DNA of 64,000 bases from H111-94 sp034436045 (GTDB taxonomy: Bacteria > Chloroflexota > Ktedonobacteria > Ktedonobacterales > Ktedonobacteraceae), in assembly GCA_034436045.1 (NCBI GenBank), contig DAOTVZ010000051.1:1-64000 (forward strand). Direction: 5' to 3'. The notes below the pieces were generated by a model, which saw only the letters and a program-made list of their open reading frames with translations, made no database searches and was not told the origin of the DNA. The translations under genes were made by a program, and so were the position numbers. This document shows positions 1 through 9,000 of the stretch, in pieces; the first letter of the stretch is position 1, and each line of letters begins with the position of its first letter.

Positions 1-984
1 GGCGATGTCAATACCGGTGTAGGCGCGCAGCCAGAGGTACTGGTTTTCCAGATACACGAAACGCTGAGTATTATGAAATGCGTTTGCGTACAGTTGCGCG
101 ATGCCGCGAATAATGTTTGGTTCAAAATTATAGGTGTGTTCGGGAATCGTGCGTGCGATCTGCATGACAATGTTACTTTGCAGGGGATGGCAGGGTTCGT
201 GGGCAGGGACGAGCAGGCGATTATCCAGGTGATGGTGGGTAACGACATAGTTCCAGCGCTGGCGAAAGTTCAACTCGACATCACCTGCGGCGGGTCCCTC
301 AATGAGCGAGTGAACATCATGCCAGGAATAGGGTGTCTGGCCCTGATCGTCAATGCGCAGCGGTGTGGAGAAAGGGTGGGAGGAGGTATCCCAGCGGTCG
401 AACTTGCCGCCAGTTTCAATCAACAGGTCAATGCCACCGACGAAGGCGGTATCGCCGTCGATGACCGCGCATTTCTGATGCAGTGACTCCGCTGGATGGT
501 GCAGAATCCCGAATGAGCTATCGTCCAGCAGGCAAGCTACGCCTACCTTGTTCAGTTCATTACAGCTTGCCTCTACGTCGCAGGCAGAGAAGAGTGGTGA
601 GCCTTTCCAGATTAATACTTTGACCTCGACGCCCCGGCTGACGGCGTAGCCAAGTACGGATTGTACCGTCAAATCGTGGCTGCACCAGAAGGCGATAGCA
701 TCTTCATCCAGGCCACTGGCGCGCAACTCGGTCAGTAATGCTTCCTGGGCCGGGCTGCCATCTGGCCCCGCGCGATGATCGCTGCCCCGCACCATCTGCA
801 TGCTGGCCGTTAGCCCCCAATCGGCCAGGTAGATGTAGCGGCGTGCGCGCAGAAAACGACGGCACATGGTCAGCATGGCCGTTCGCCCGTCTATAAGGTA
901 GGCGACCTGCGAATCCGTGCGCACAGGTGTATCGCCCGTTGCCCACCACTGTAGTTGACGTGGATCGTAACTATTCTGCACCAT
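1..984 (-). CDS. phospholipase D-like (HKD family) protein, C-terminus beyond window
   Basis: The open frame runs from an ATG at 984 off the left edge, so 328 residues are visible. Around residue 169 it carries the phospholipase D motif H-Q-K-(x)4-D followed by T-A-F-V-G-G-I-D, the usual HxKxxxxD signature of the PLD/cardiolipin synthase superfamily. A preceding stretch (VEVKVLIWKGSPLF) matches the strand before the first catalytic motif, and the visible end reads VYLENQYLWLRAYTGIDIA, typical of the region just before the second HKD motif, which must lie outside. The family hydrolyses or transfers phosphatidyl groups through a phosphohistidine. No signal peptide is seen, so a cytoplasmic or membrane-associated enzyme is likely. 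The substrate cannot be told; phospholipase and cardiolipin-synthase-like roles are both possible. Confidence 0.85.
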   Translation of the reverse strand, partial: MVQNSYDPRQLQWWATGDTPVRTDSQVAYLIDGRTAMLTMCRRFLRARRYIYLADWGLTASMQMVRGSDHRAGPDGSPAQEALLTELRASGLDEDAIAFWCSHDLTVQSVLGYAVSRGVEVKVLIWKGSPLFSACDVEASCNELNKVGVACLLDDSSFGILHHPAESLHQKCAVIDGDTAFVGGIDLLIETGGKFDRWDTSSHPFSTPLRIDDQGQTPYSWHDVHSLIEGPAAGDVELNFRQRWNYVVTHHHLDNRLLVPAHEPCHPLQSNIVMQIARTIPEHTYNFEPNIIRGIAQLYANAFHNTQRFVYLENQYLWLRAYTGIDIA

Positions 985-1184
985 TCGCACTCCCTCTATC
1001 TCATCTCTTCCGTTCATTCTGAATAGATGTGATTTATCAGGCCCAGGTCACTGATGCGTGTAATTCTCGTGGCTGAAACGATGCTAGACGGCATTGTCTC
1101 ACATCTTCGACATGTGTAACAGGGCATAATATGATAAATCATGTCTCTACGGTATTTGTTTATACCCATTACCGGATGGGCTGT

Positions 1185-1970
1185 CTATATGATTCGCACA
1201 GTCACACCATCCGGGTCAAGCAAGGTCGCGGGCGCAAGTTCTGGTCGGTGGATCTCGAAGAAGTCCAGGCCGTAGACATCGGGTGCGACCGGGGCAACGT
1301 TGCGCCCGTTCCAGAGATTTTCACCGAGATGGTGATGGTAGCCGTCCCACGAGAGGAAGTTGGCCTGACCGGGGATAGCGACCATCAGGCGCATGCCCAA
1401 TTCCTGGTAGAAGGGCAGACTGCGCTCCAGGTTGCCAACGTTGAGGTGCATGTGACCAAGACGCAGGCGCGCGGAGAAGCCGCTAAAGTCGTGTGCCTGT
1501 CTGAGTAGCGCGGGCGCGTTGAGAGGCAGTGTACTCATAACAATCTGCCCGTTATTGAAGCGCCATTGTGAACGCGGGCGATCCGCGTATACCTCGATGC
1601 CGTTACCTTCCGGGTCGCTCAGATAGAGCGCCTGGCTTACCAGGTGATCAGAGGCACCATCAAGCGGGATGTGTTGCTCAATGCAGTGCTGCAAAAACGA
1701 GCCTAATTCCGCCTCATCACCAACCAGGAGGGCGAAATGATACAGCCCTGCCGTGCGCGCCGGTCGGGGCCGTCCTCCCGGCAAAGGGCGCAGATGCAAC
1801 ACTTCCCGTCCATCCACGCCCATACCGACTTCGCCATTGCCTTGCTCACGCCCATCGCTGACAATCGCAAGCCCTAAACGAGTGTAGTAGTCAATGCTGC
1901 TCGTCATATCTTGTACCCGCAGCCCTACGCGCCTGAGCGGCCATGTTGCCAGCTCATCATGCTGTTCCAT
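1185..1970 (-). CDS. two-domain VOC (glyoxalase/extradiol dioxygenase-like) protein
   Basis: This 261-residue protein has two tandem vicinal-oxygen-chelate units, starting near LRRVGLRVQDMTSSIDYY and LRLGHMHLNVGNLERSLPFY. Candidate metal ligands are visible: His in YHFALLV, Glu in GIEVYAD, and His in HMHLNV. This resembles CatE-type catechol-2,3-dioxygenase-like proteins of Firmicutes and Chloroflexota. The frame is open further upstream, but the ATG at 1970 is preferred because GGAGA lies about 10 nt before it and the upstream residues (to 2126) do not look like a VOC fold. It is monocistronic. Family members cleave aromatic rings, isomerise hemithioacetals or bind antibiotics, and the sequence alone does not choose between these. 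Confidence 0.8.
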   Translation of the reverse strand: MEQHDELATWPLRRVGLRVQDMTSSIDYYTRLGLAIVSDGREQGNGEVGMGVDGREVLHLRPLPGGRPRPARTAGLYHFALLVGDEAELGSFLQHCIEQHIPLDGASDHLVSQALYLSDPEGNGIEVYADRPRSQWRFNNGQIVMSTLPLNAPALLRQAHDFSGFSARLRLGHMHLNVGNLERSLPFYQELGMRLMVAIPGQANFLSWDGYHHHLGENLWNGRNVAPVAPDVYGLDFFEIHRPELAPATLLDPDGVTVRII

Positions 1971-2128
1971 AGTATCTTTGTCTCCATTCCTGACTCTCTC
2001 AGTGTTGTCACTTACATTTTGTAACAAACTAATAATAGTATAGAACATAACAGGCCGAGATACAAGGCCGGACTGGTATAGGACCTCGATTAAGAAATTT
2101 TCCCATCGAAACCCGTCATCACACATTT

Positions 2129-2294
2129 CCCGTAGGGGCGTGATTCATCACGCCCTGATAGGGGCATGCCGAGTAAATAGGATATATCGAGCAAATAAGC
2201 AGGGTGTGATTCATCAAGTCCTGATAATGGCGTGCCGAGCAAATAGAATATATCGAGCAAGCAAGCAGGGCGTGATGAATCACGCCCCTACGGG
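2129..2294. repeat. paired palindromic element enclosing two 66-bp direct repeats
   Basis: A 29-bp sequence at 2129-2157 containing GGGCGTGATTCATCACGCCC reappears as its perfect reverse complement at 2266-2294. Each arm is itself a hairpin. Between the arms lie two imperfect direct repeats with a 66-bp period (the TGATTCATCA landmarks are at 2141 and 2207). They share CCGAG, AAATAG and ATATATCGAGCAA blocks. The same arms recur at 21239-21400 and 40991-41261. The element lies between the VOC gene and the 3' end of the aldehyde dehydrogenase gene. No transposase is nearby. Confidence 0.9.
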
Positions 2295-2342
2295 ATTACC
2301 GGATGACTTTGTTCATGTTCGTTATCGGATCCGTGCTGCGGG

Positions 2343-3716
2343 TTAGCGTGCCGGGCCAATCCAGACGGTTTGGATGTTGACGAACTCGCGGATGCCGAAG
2401 ATGGAGAGTTCGCGTCCGTAGCCGCTGCGTTTAATGCCTCCAAAGGGGAGGCGCGGGTCGCTGGCAGTCATGCCGTTAATAAAGACGCCCCCGGACTCCA
2501 GGCGACGCGCGATCTGGCGTGCCTGTGCGATGTCGCGTGTCCATAGATTGCCGCCCAGGCCGAATTGTGAGTCGTTGGCAAGCTCAATAGCGTGATCGGT
2601 ATCGCGGGCGCGAATAACCGCTGCGACCGGTCCGAAGGTTTCCTCACGGAAGACAGGCATATCCGGTGTCACGTTAGTAAGAATGGTTGGCTCGTAGAAG
2701 TAGCCCTTGCCCTGCATCGGCTTACCGCCCAGCAGGACGCGCGCGCCCATCTTGAGCGAAGCCTTTACCTGCTGCTCTAGCGTGTCGCGCAGATCACCAC
2801 GGGCCATTGGGCCGACCTGTGTCTCGCGGTTTAACGGGTCGCCGACGCGCAGTTTGCTTGCGGCCTCGACAAACTTGCGCTCGAACTCCTCGGCAACTGA
2901 CTCAACGACGATAAAGCGCTTGGCGGCGATGCAGCTCTGGCCGGTATTCTGATAACGCGCCCGCACTGCCATCTGTGCCGCGCCGTCCAGATCGGCGTCG
3001 GCCAGCACGATGAAGGCATCCGAGCCGCCCAGTTCCAGCACCGTCTTCTTGAGGACGCGCCCGGCAGTCGAGGCCACTGCGACTCCGGCCAGGTCGCTAC
3101 CGGTCAGCGTGATAGCGGCAATGCGCCCATCCTCGATCAATCTGCCGGTTTGCGCCCCCGGTACCAGCACGGTACGGAACACGCCTGCGGGGAAACCACA
3201 TTCGCGAAAAATATGTTCGATCTCCAGGGCGGCCATTGAGACGTTGGAGGCATGTTTGAGGACGGTGGTATTGCCGGCCATGAGCGCCGGAGCGGCGAAG
3301 CGCAAGACTTGCCAGTAGGGGAAATTCCAGGGCATCAGTGCCAGCACCACGCCGAGCGGTCGGAAGGCGACGTAGCTTTCAGTAGCGTTGGTGGAGACGA
3401 TTTCGTCGGCCAGGAACTTCTCCGCATTCTCGGCATAGAAGTCGCAGTTCCAGGCGCATTTTTCCACCTCGGCCTCGGCCTCGGTGATAGGCTTGCCCAT
3501 TTCCAGGGTGGCAATGCGCGCCAGCTCATTCTTATTGGCGCGCATGTAGGCTGCGACGCGCCGGATGTAGCTGGCCCGCTCGGCAAAGCTGGTTTCCCGC
3601 CAACTCAGAAAGGCGTTATGGGCCTGCTCAAGTGCCTCATCGACCTGTTCCTTACTATATGGCTCGAAGGTGCGCAGCACTTCTTCAGTTGCCGGATTAA
3701 TAGATTGGATGCTCAT
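2343..3716 (-). CDS. NAD(P)-dependent aldehyde dehydrogenase, succinate-semialdehyde dehydrogenase type
   Basis: The protein has 457 residues, the length of short GabD/Sad-type semialdehyde dehydrogenases. The catalytic Cys lies in NTGQSCIAAKR (about residue 262) and the general-base Glu in VLELGGSDAF (about residue 228). The NAD-binding region shows PWNFPYWQVLRFAAPALMAG and the C-terminus has the conserved PFGGIKRSGYGRE. It oxidises an aldehyde to the acid with NAD(P)+, most probably succinate semialdehyde or a similar small aldehyde. The start at 3716 has a modest AGGAC ribosome-binding sequence. It stands alone, with no GABA transaminase beside it, so the substrate is inferred from family resemblance only. 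Confidence 0.9.
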   Translation of the reverse strand: MSIQSINPATEEVLRTFEPYSKEQVDEALEQAHNAFLSWRETSFAERASYIRRVAAYMRANKNELARIATLEMGKPITEAEAEVEKCAWNCDFYAENAEKFLADEIVSTNATESYVAFRPLGVVLALMPWNFPYWQVLRFAAPALMAGNTTVLKHASNVSMAALEIEHIFRECGFPAGVFRTVLVPGAQTGRLIEDGRIAAITLTGSDLAGVAVASTAGRVLKKTVLELGGSDAFIVLADADLDGAAQMAVRARYQNTGQSCIAAKRFIVVESVAEEFERKFVEAASKLRVGDPLNRETQVGPMARGDLRDTLEQQVKASLKMGARVLLGGKPMQGKGYFYEPTILTNVTPDMPVFREETFGPVAAVIRARDTDHAIELANDSQFGLGGNLWTRDIAQARQIARRLESGGVFINGMTASDPRLPFGGIKRSGYGRELSIFGIREFVNIQTVWIGPAR

Positions 3717-3813
3717 ACTCTTTGTTGTCCTTTCTGTATAGACAGAGCCAGGCTGGTCACCCGCGACACACGCCGTTGTACGTCGCGGTTCCTTCCTTAT
3801 ATGCTATCATATT

Positions 3814-6800
3814 TCAGCGCCGTATATCTTTGCGCTTCAGGCAGATGCCGATAATGATCGTCAGGACAACTGAGATAGCGATGAGCGCTGCCCAGGCGAG
3901 GAAGAGACGGTGCATGGCATCTTGTTGGGAGTAGATGGAGAACACAGTGCTGTGATTGGTGGGGTCATGCCCGAACAGGGTATCGCCGCCCAGCTTATCG
4001 TCGTGCAGGCCCATAGATGTACCAAGAGCCGCCATTGCCCAGCGCGTGGGAAAGATTGAGGCCAGTATTTGCGTAGGCCAGTCCTTGATTGGAATCAGTG
4101 CGCCAGAAAAAATGACCTGTGGAATAAGCACGATGGGTACAAGGCTCATGGCACGGTCGTTATTAGGGGAGAGAGCCGAGATGGTCAGGCCAAACATCAA
4201 GCCGGCTATCGAGGTAAGCGCCAGTGTGATGTAGGCTTCCAGCACTGGTGGCAGGAAGACGCTGTTGTAGAGTGGCTCACCGATCTCGACGATAGCCAGC
4301 AGGATGGCGCTCTGGAAGAGGCAGAAAATGCTCAGAACAACGATCTTGGAGAACATGTATGGCAACAGACCAAGATTGACGGCGCGCTCGCGCTGGTAGA
4401 TGGCCGCCTCTTTGACAATCTCACGTGAGCCATTGATACAGCCGAAGAGTACGGTAGCGAAGACAATGATGAAGAGCGTTTTCTGGGCATCCGTGCCGGA
4501 GCCGGGCAGGATAAAGTTTTGTAGGGCTTGCATAACTCCATGTTGTTGCTGCACGTAGCTAACAGCCTGGGCACTCGTCTTCAGAAAACTCTCCACGTTT
4601 GAGCAATTAGTGGTCGCGGTCTGCTGTGCGCTGGGTAGCGCCAATGGGCCGGACGAGGTCAGTATCTGTGTCGCGCATTGCAACATCTTATTGGTGGCAA
4701 AGACATTGGCCCCGATTTCGACACGCACGGTCAGAATGCTCAAGAGGCCGATGACGGGAGCCTGGAGCAGCAAGATGAGCAGATTGCCCCGGTCGTTCCT
4801 CAGCAGTTCGAGGTAGCGCTGGCAGAGCAGCAGGAACTGGCTGATGCCGGTGCCGCGTTGCGCTTTGACTTTTTGCGGGCCAGTAGTCGTAGTGGCGGGC
4901 GAAGTTGCGTGACCATTCTGGCGTGCAACGTCGTTCTCTGTGGTCTTTTGCGTATTCTGCGCGAGTGGTCCGGCAATGTAACGTTGATACTCTGGGGATG
5001 CTTTAAAGCTGACCTCGGCCTCCTGTGGCGCTTGCGGGTGCTCTTTTGTAGCCTCAAGTGCACTATAGATTTCGGCGAAGTCGCTTTTGCCGAAGTAGGC
5101 TTTGGCCTCTTCGGGGGGTCCAAAGAACGCCATGCGCCCACCGGCGGCCAGGAAACAAACATAGTCGCATACATTAATATTATTGGTGGCGTGCGTGACC
5201 AGAATAATCGTGCGGCCCCGGTCGGCCAGACGGCGCAGCAGGAACATCATCTTGCGATCCAGGCCAGGGTCGAGGCCGGAAGTTGGCTCGTCTAAGAAGA
5301 AGATGCTGGGGTTGGCCAGCAATTCCAGGGCGATAGAGACGCGCTTGCGCTGTCCGCCAGAGAGCTTGCTAACCAGGAGCGAGCGCCGCTCGGTCATTTC
5401 CACGTCTTCCAGCACCTCGTCGATGCGTTGCTTGATCTGGTTGCTGGTAAAGTCGCGGGGCAGACGGAGGCGGGCGGCATAGTAGAGGGCGTGTTCAACG
5501 GTCAGATCGCGGTGTACGATGTCATCCTGCGGCACATAGCCAAGCTGCGTTTTGAAGGCATTGAAGTTGCGGTAATAATCCTGTCCGTTATAGAGAACGG
5601 TACCCTGCGGGGCCGGTCGCAGGCCGTTAAGAGCATCCATCAACGTGGATTTACCCGCGCCGGAGCCGCCGACGAGTGCGACAAAGGAACGCGGCGGAAT
5701 GACCAGCGAAATGTCGTTGAGCAGGATTACCTGATTGTTGCCGACTTTCTTCAGGTTCAGCGCATCGACACGGATATGATTGCTTTCGTCATATTGTGTG
5801 AGCGCTGTGCCAGTGTAGGTTAGACGGAAAGGGCCAATACGAATCTCGTCGCCTGTGCGTAGCAGATGGCTGGTCACAGCCTGGTTGTTGACATACGTAT
5901 GATTGGTGCTGTTGAGATCAATCAGGCGGTATGCGCCATTCTGCTCACGTTCCAGGCGCGCATGATGAGCGGAAACCTGTGGATGATTCAAAACGACGGT
6001 ATTATCTGGCAAACGCCCGATGGTTAGCACGGGCGCACCGAGAGGGATGGGCTGGATTGTGGGTACCTTTTCCTGGGGAGCGCTGGTGCCATCATGGAAG
6101 GTCAGGGTGACCAGTGTGCCGTGTTCATCGCCAATACGGAAAATGTCGCCGCGCGACAGTTGATGACGGAAGGTCTGGTCGCCGCGAATGATCTGGCCTT
6201 GAAAGAGTAGACCGTTCAGGGTGCGACCACGAGTGGGGTGCGGGTGTACCAGGTAATACTGATTGCCGTCGTGGATAATCTGAGCGTGGAAGCCCGAAAC
6301 CACCGGTTCTGGAATCACAATATCATTGGAGGGGTCACGTCCAAGCGAGATTACCGGCTTTGTGAGCGGAAAAGTCTTTTTGTCGGGGCGCACGTTGCTG
6401 CTCGCAATCAGGGAGGCGATGCCCAACTCTAATTGCGGGGCCAGTGAGGTTTTGCCGGGATCAAACGCCAGATGATCTGGGGGGAGGGGTGGCTTTATTG
6501 GCTCTGAAGATAGTGGCGTTGCCCCAAACGGGCTGATCTCCTCGGTTGGCGGAAGACCGGGTATCGGCGGCTGGGCAATAACTTGCTCCAGAAAGACGAA
6601 ACTGCTCCCTTCGCCTAACGTGACCAGGTTATTGTGCTGTAATGTGCCTTGTTGAACGCGCTGCTGATTGATGCTAAGCGTGTTCTGCGAAATGTTTTCA
6701 ATGACCCAGGTGTTATTGAGCCATTTTAGTAAGACGTGGTGCCGCGAAACTTTGGGGTCGAGCAGAACAATATCATTGCTGGCGTCGCGCCCAATGGCAA

Positions 6801-6894
6801 TGACAGGTTTTTGTAGCGGGATCGTTTTACCCGCCATTGGCCCGCTAAGAAAGCGCAATGCCCCCGCAGGCGTTGAAGGGCGTTCTACATTCAT
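3814..6894 (-). CDS. ABC exporter fusion with three N-terminal FHA domains (ABCG-like)
   Basis: A 1026-residue fusion. Three FHA phosphothreonine-binding domains come first, each with an (I/L)GR...N core: IGRDASND near 34, LGRDPSND near 184 and IGRLPDN near 291, followed by SRHH, SGFH and SAHH. Next is an ABC ATPase with Walker A GGSGAGKST (about 410), signature LSGGQRKRVS (about 511) and Walker B FFLDEPTSGLD (about 535). An ABC-2 permease domain with about six membrane segments fills residues 690-1026. The layout is that of ABCG half transporters with a regulatory FHA head, so the exporter is probably controlled by Ser/Thr phosphorylation. The middle FHA has SGFH where the others have S-x-HH, so its peptide binding may be weakened. 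No kinase gene is adjacent and the cargo is unknown. Confidence 0.93.
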   Translation of the reverse strand: MNVERPSTPAGALRFLSGPMAGKTIPLQKPVIAIGRDASNDIVLLDPKVSRHHVLLKWLNNTWVIENISQNTLSINQQRVQQGTLQHNNLVTLGEGSSFVFLEQVIAQPPIPGLPPTEEISPFGATPLSSEPIKPPLPPDHLAFDPGKTSLAPQLELGIASLIASSNVRPDKKTFPLTKPVISLGRDPSNDIVIPEPVVSGFHAQIIHDGNQYYLVHPHPTRGRTLNGLLFQGQIIRGDQTFRHQLSRGDIFRIGDEHGTLVTLTFHDGTSAPQEKVPTIQPIPLGAPVLTIGRLPDNTVVLNHPQVSAHHARLEREQNGAYRLIDLNSTNHTYVNNQAVTSHLLRTGDEIRIGPFRLTYTGTALTQYDESNHIRVDALNLKKVGNNQVILLNDISLVIPPRSFVALVGGSGAGKSTLMDALNGLRPAPQGTVLYNGQDYYRNFNAFKTQLGYVPQDDIVHRDLTVEHALYYAARLRLPRDFTSNQIKQRIDEVLEDVEMTERRSLLVSKLSGGQRKRVSIALELLANPSIFFLDEPTSGLDPGLDRKMMFLLRRLADRGRTIILVTHATNNINVCDYVCFLAAGGRMAFFGPPEEAKAYFGKSDFAEIYSALEATKEHPQAPQEAEVSFKASPEYQRYIAGPLAQNTQKTTENDVARQNGHATSPATTTTGPQKVKAQRGTGISQFLLLCQRYLELLRNDRGNLLILLLQAPVIGLLSILTVRVEIGANVFATNKMLQCATQILTSSGPLALPSAQQTATTNCSNVESFLKTSAQAVSYVQQQHGVMQALQNFILPGSGTDAQKTLFIIVFATVLFGCINGSREIVKEAAIYQRERAVNLGLLPYMFSKIVVLSIFCLFQSAILLAIVEIGEPLYNSVFLPPVLEAYITLALTSIAGLMFGLTISALSPNNDRAMSLVPIVLIPQVIFSGALIPIKDWPTQILASIFPTRWAMAALGTSMGLHDDKLGGDTLFGHDPTNHSTVFSIYSQQDAMHRLFLAWAALIAISVVLTIIIGICLKRKDIRR

Positions 6895-7059
6895 GTTTGT
6901 TGCCTCATTCCGTCTGAGATGTTCATGAGGATGCCAGTAGTAATTTCTTAATAAAGACGCCCATCAGGAGCATTTTTATCTGGACTATTATCGCATATTT
7001 GCTGGAAACTGACGAGGGAGTGAGTGGTATGTATATGGATATATGGAAGCGAACGGGAA

Positions 7060-7103
7060 GGCAAGGAAGGAGACATGACAACAGCCATATCTCCTTCCTT
7101 GCC
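7060..7103. repeat. 14-bp perfect inverted repeat downstream of the glucanase gene
   Basis: GGCAAGGAAGGAGA (7060-7073) and its exact complement TCTCCTTCCTTGCC (7090-7103) are separated by 16 nt. The hairpin lies just past the stop of the GH16 gene, which is transcribed towards it. No T-run follows on the minus strand, so it is either a stem that stabilises the transcript end or a dispersed repeat, not a standard intrinsic terminator. Confidence 0.7.
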
Positions 7104-7150
7104 CGCTAGCCGGGTATCAACAAGCAGGATAGCTTTAAGGTATAGTTCGA

Positions 7151-8746
7151 TCAGGGATGAGTCCAGGTTGCCCAACTGGTGTCATATTGGAGACCGTTTT
7201 CGTTGTAAGTAAACGAGTATTGGAGCGTCTCACCTGAACTCATGCCGCTCACAGTGTACTGCCACTGTGACGCGCTGCTGTTGTAGCTCATCTGCACGTT
7301 CTGCTGCGTATTGTTGCCCGCGATGTAATGCAGAATGACATAGCTGGCCGTCCAACCACAAGGCTCAAACCAGGCCTGGGCCGTGCTGGAACCGGTGCTG
7401 GTGATACCATCGAGGTAGCTACCAGAGGTACAACTGGGTGTTGGTGTGGGCGTGGGAGTGGAGCCGGTGGAGTACCAGCTTGTGTCGTATTGGACACCAT
7501 TGATGTTATAGGTGAAGGAGTATTGCACGTTCTCACCTGGACTCAGACCACTCACGGTATATTGCCATTGCCCGGCGCTACTGTTGTAGCTCATCTGCAC
7601 GTTTTGCTGTGTATTGTTGCCCGCGATGTAGTGCAGGATGACGTAGCTGGCAGTGGCGTTGCAGGGCTGGAACCAGAACAGATCGGAACTAGAACTGACG
7701 CTCTGCACACCCTGCTGGAAGGTGCCGGAACAGCCCGATGGCGTTGTCGGCGTAGCGGTGGGTGTGCTGGCCGACCCGCTGGACGTATAGACGCGCACAT
7801 AGTCAACGAGCATGGGCACACCGGATGCTGTGGCCGAAGTTGGTGTGGTGGTACCTGCTACACCATTGGGGAAACCGCCGCCTATAGCAACATCAAGAAT
7901 CACGTAGAAGGGATGATCAACGGCGTTGGCCCATGTCGTTGGGTCAACCTGGTTGGCGCTCACTGTGAAGTAGTTAACACCATCCAGATACCAGCGAATC
8001 TGCTCAGGAGAGACGCTGCGGTCGATAATCTCGGTGTAGGTATGGAAGCCGGTCTGACAACCCGGACAGGGGTACGGCCCGCTACCAATACCATTCGGTT
8101 CGTTGCAGGGGCCACCGGGGTCGGTGCCGCAGTGGAGTGTACCGTAGACATCGCTCTGCCCGTTGACATCTTCCATAATATCGATCTCACCATCGCTGGG
8201 CCAGTTGTGGTCTGTACGATAGGGTGTGCCGAGCGTCCAGAAGGCGGGCCAGTAGCCAAGTGCCGCGCTGCCGGAGACATCAGGCTGCTGAATGGAGGCC
8301 GTGATCTCCAATTCACCACCGGCAGGGGCACCGAAGTTATCCTGCACCGTTTCAATACGCCCGGAGGTCCAGTTACCGTTAGCGTCACGCACAGGTGTAA
8401 TCATCAGGTGCCCCTGACCGTCCAGGGAGACGTTGGTAGTGCTGCTGGTCATGTCCTCTATCTCACCGGTTCCCCAGATGCCCTGACCTGTGTCGTAGAT
8501 CCAGTTGTTCGTGTTGACACCCGAACCGGCGGGGCCATTAAATTCATCGTCGAAAATTTCGTTCCAGGAGGCAGCTTTTGCCGATGGCGTCTTGCTCAAT
8601 GGGAAGAAGCTGATGGCTGCGGCCAGCACCAGTGAACCGATGAGAAGCAAGGCCGCGCATTGGAAGGCCAGCCGTCTCTGTAACAGGCGAGGAGTGCCCG
8701 CGCGCCCCGTTTGTACGGGGTGTTCGTCAGATGGAAACTCTTGCAT
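7151..8746 (-). CDS. secreted GH16 endo-beta-1,3(4)-glucanase with two C-terminal CBM56-like modules
   Basis: The 531-residue protein starts at an ATG with AAAGGAG 7 nt upstream. The frame is open another 30 codons, but that part looks non-coding. Residues about 20-45 form a hydrophobic signal or anchor. The GH16 domain (about 60-320) contains the catalytic motif GEIDIMED near residue 185, giving nucleophile Glu, assisting Asp and acid/base Glu. GYWPAFWTLG precedes it. After Thr/Pro-rich linkers come two near-identical 85-residue modules, with WFQPCNATASYVILHY in the first and WFEPCGWTASYVILHY in the second, ending in FTYN.NG.QYDTSW. They resemble the beta-1,3-glucan-binding family CBM56. The enzyme should degrade fungal or plant beta-glucan outside the cell. 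A LacI gene lies upstream in the same orientation. Confidence 0.9.
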   Translation of the reverse strand: MQEFPSDEHPVQTGRAGTPRLLQRRLAFQCAALLLIGSLVLAAAISFFPLSKTPSAKAASWNEIFDDEFNGPAGSGVNTNNWIYDTGQGIWGTGEIEDMTSSTTNVSLDGQGHLMITPVRDANGNWTSGRIETVQDNFGAPAGGELEITASIQQPDVSGSAALGYWPAFWTLGTPYRTDHNWPSDGEIDIMEDVNGQSDVYGTLHCGTDPGGPCNEPNGIGSGPYPCPGCQTGFHTYTEIIDRSVSPEQIRWYLDGVNYFTVSANQVDPTTWANAVDHPFYVILDVAIGGGFPNGVAGTTTPTSATASGVPMLVDYVRVYTSSGSASTPTATPTTPSGCSGTFQQGVQSVSSSSDLFWFQPCNATASYVILHYIAGNNTQQNVQMSYNSSAGQWQYTVSGLSPGENVQYSFTYNINGVQYDTSWYSTGSTPTPTPTPSCTSGSYLDGITSTGSSTAQAWFEPCGWTASYVILHYIAGNNTQQNVQMSYNSSASQWQYTVSGMSSGETLQYSFTYNENGLQYDTSWATWTHP

Positions 8747-9000
8747 TGATGGCTCCTTTTCCGATCCCACTATCGGATAGTGCTTGTAGAGTAACAGTCC
8801 TGCTAAAGACATATAGGGATGACTACCTGTCATCATTTTTTACGAAAGACGTGTTTCTGGCGGTATCGCCGGTAGATAGGTTAGATTATGCGACAATCAC
8901 CCCCTTTGGAAAAGGACAAAGAGACAACATGACGACAGTAGCTTGCTGCCGACAATAGACTTTCTATAGACATCTATGAGAGAAAGGCTATCTGACGTTG

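Noticed and set aside
73..486. Plus-strand frame of 137 codons at the left edge
   Set aside because: The opposite strand encodes a phospholipase D-type protein with an intact HKD motif through the same bases.
7328..8635. Long plus-strand frame of 435 codons
   Set aside because: It is antisense to the GH16 gene, whose catalytic motifs and modules are intact. The product is rich in Gly, Val and Cys without domain features.
8747..9000. LacI operator directly before the glucanase gene
   Set aside because: No AACCGGTT-centred palindrome was found there, so direct control by the neighbouring regulator is not supported.
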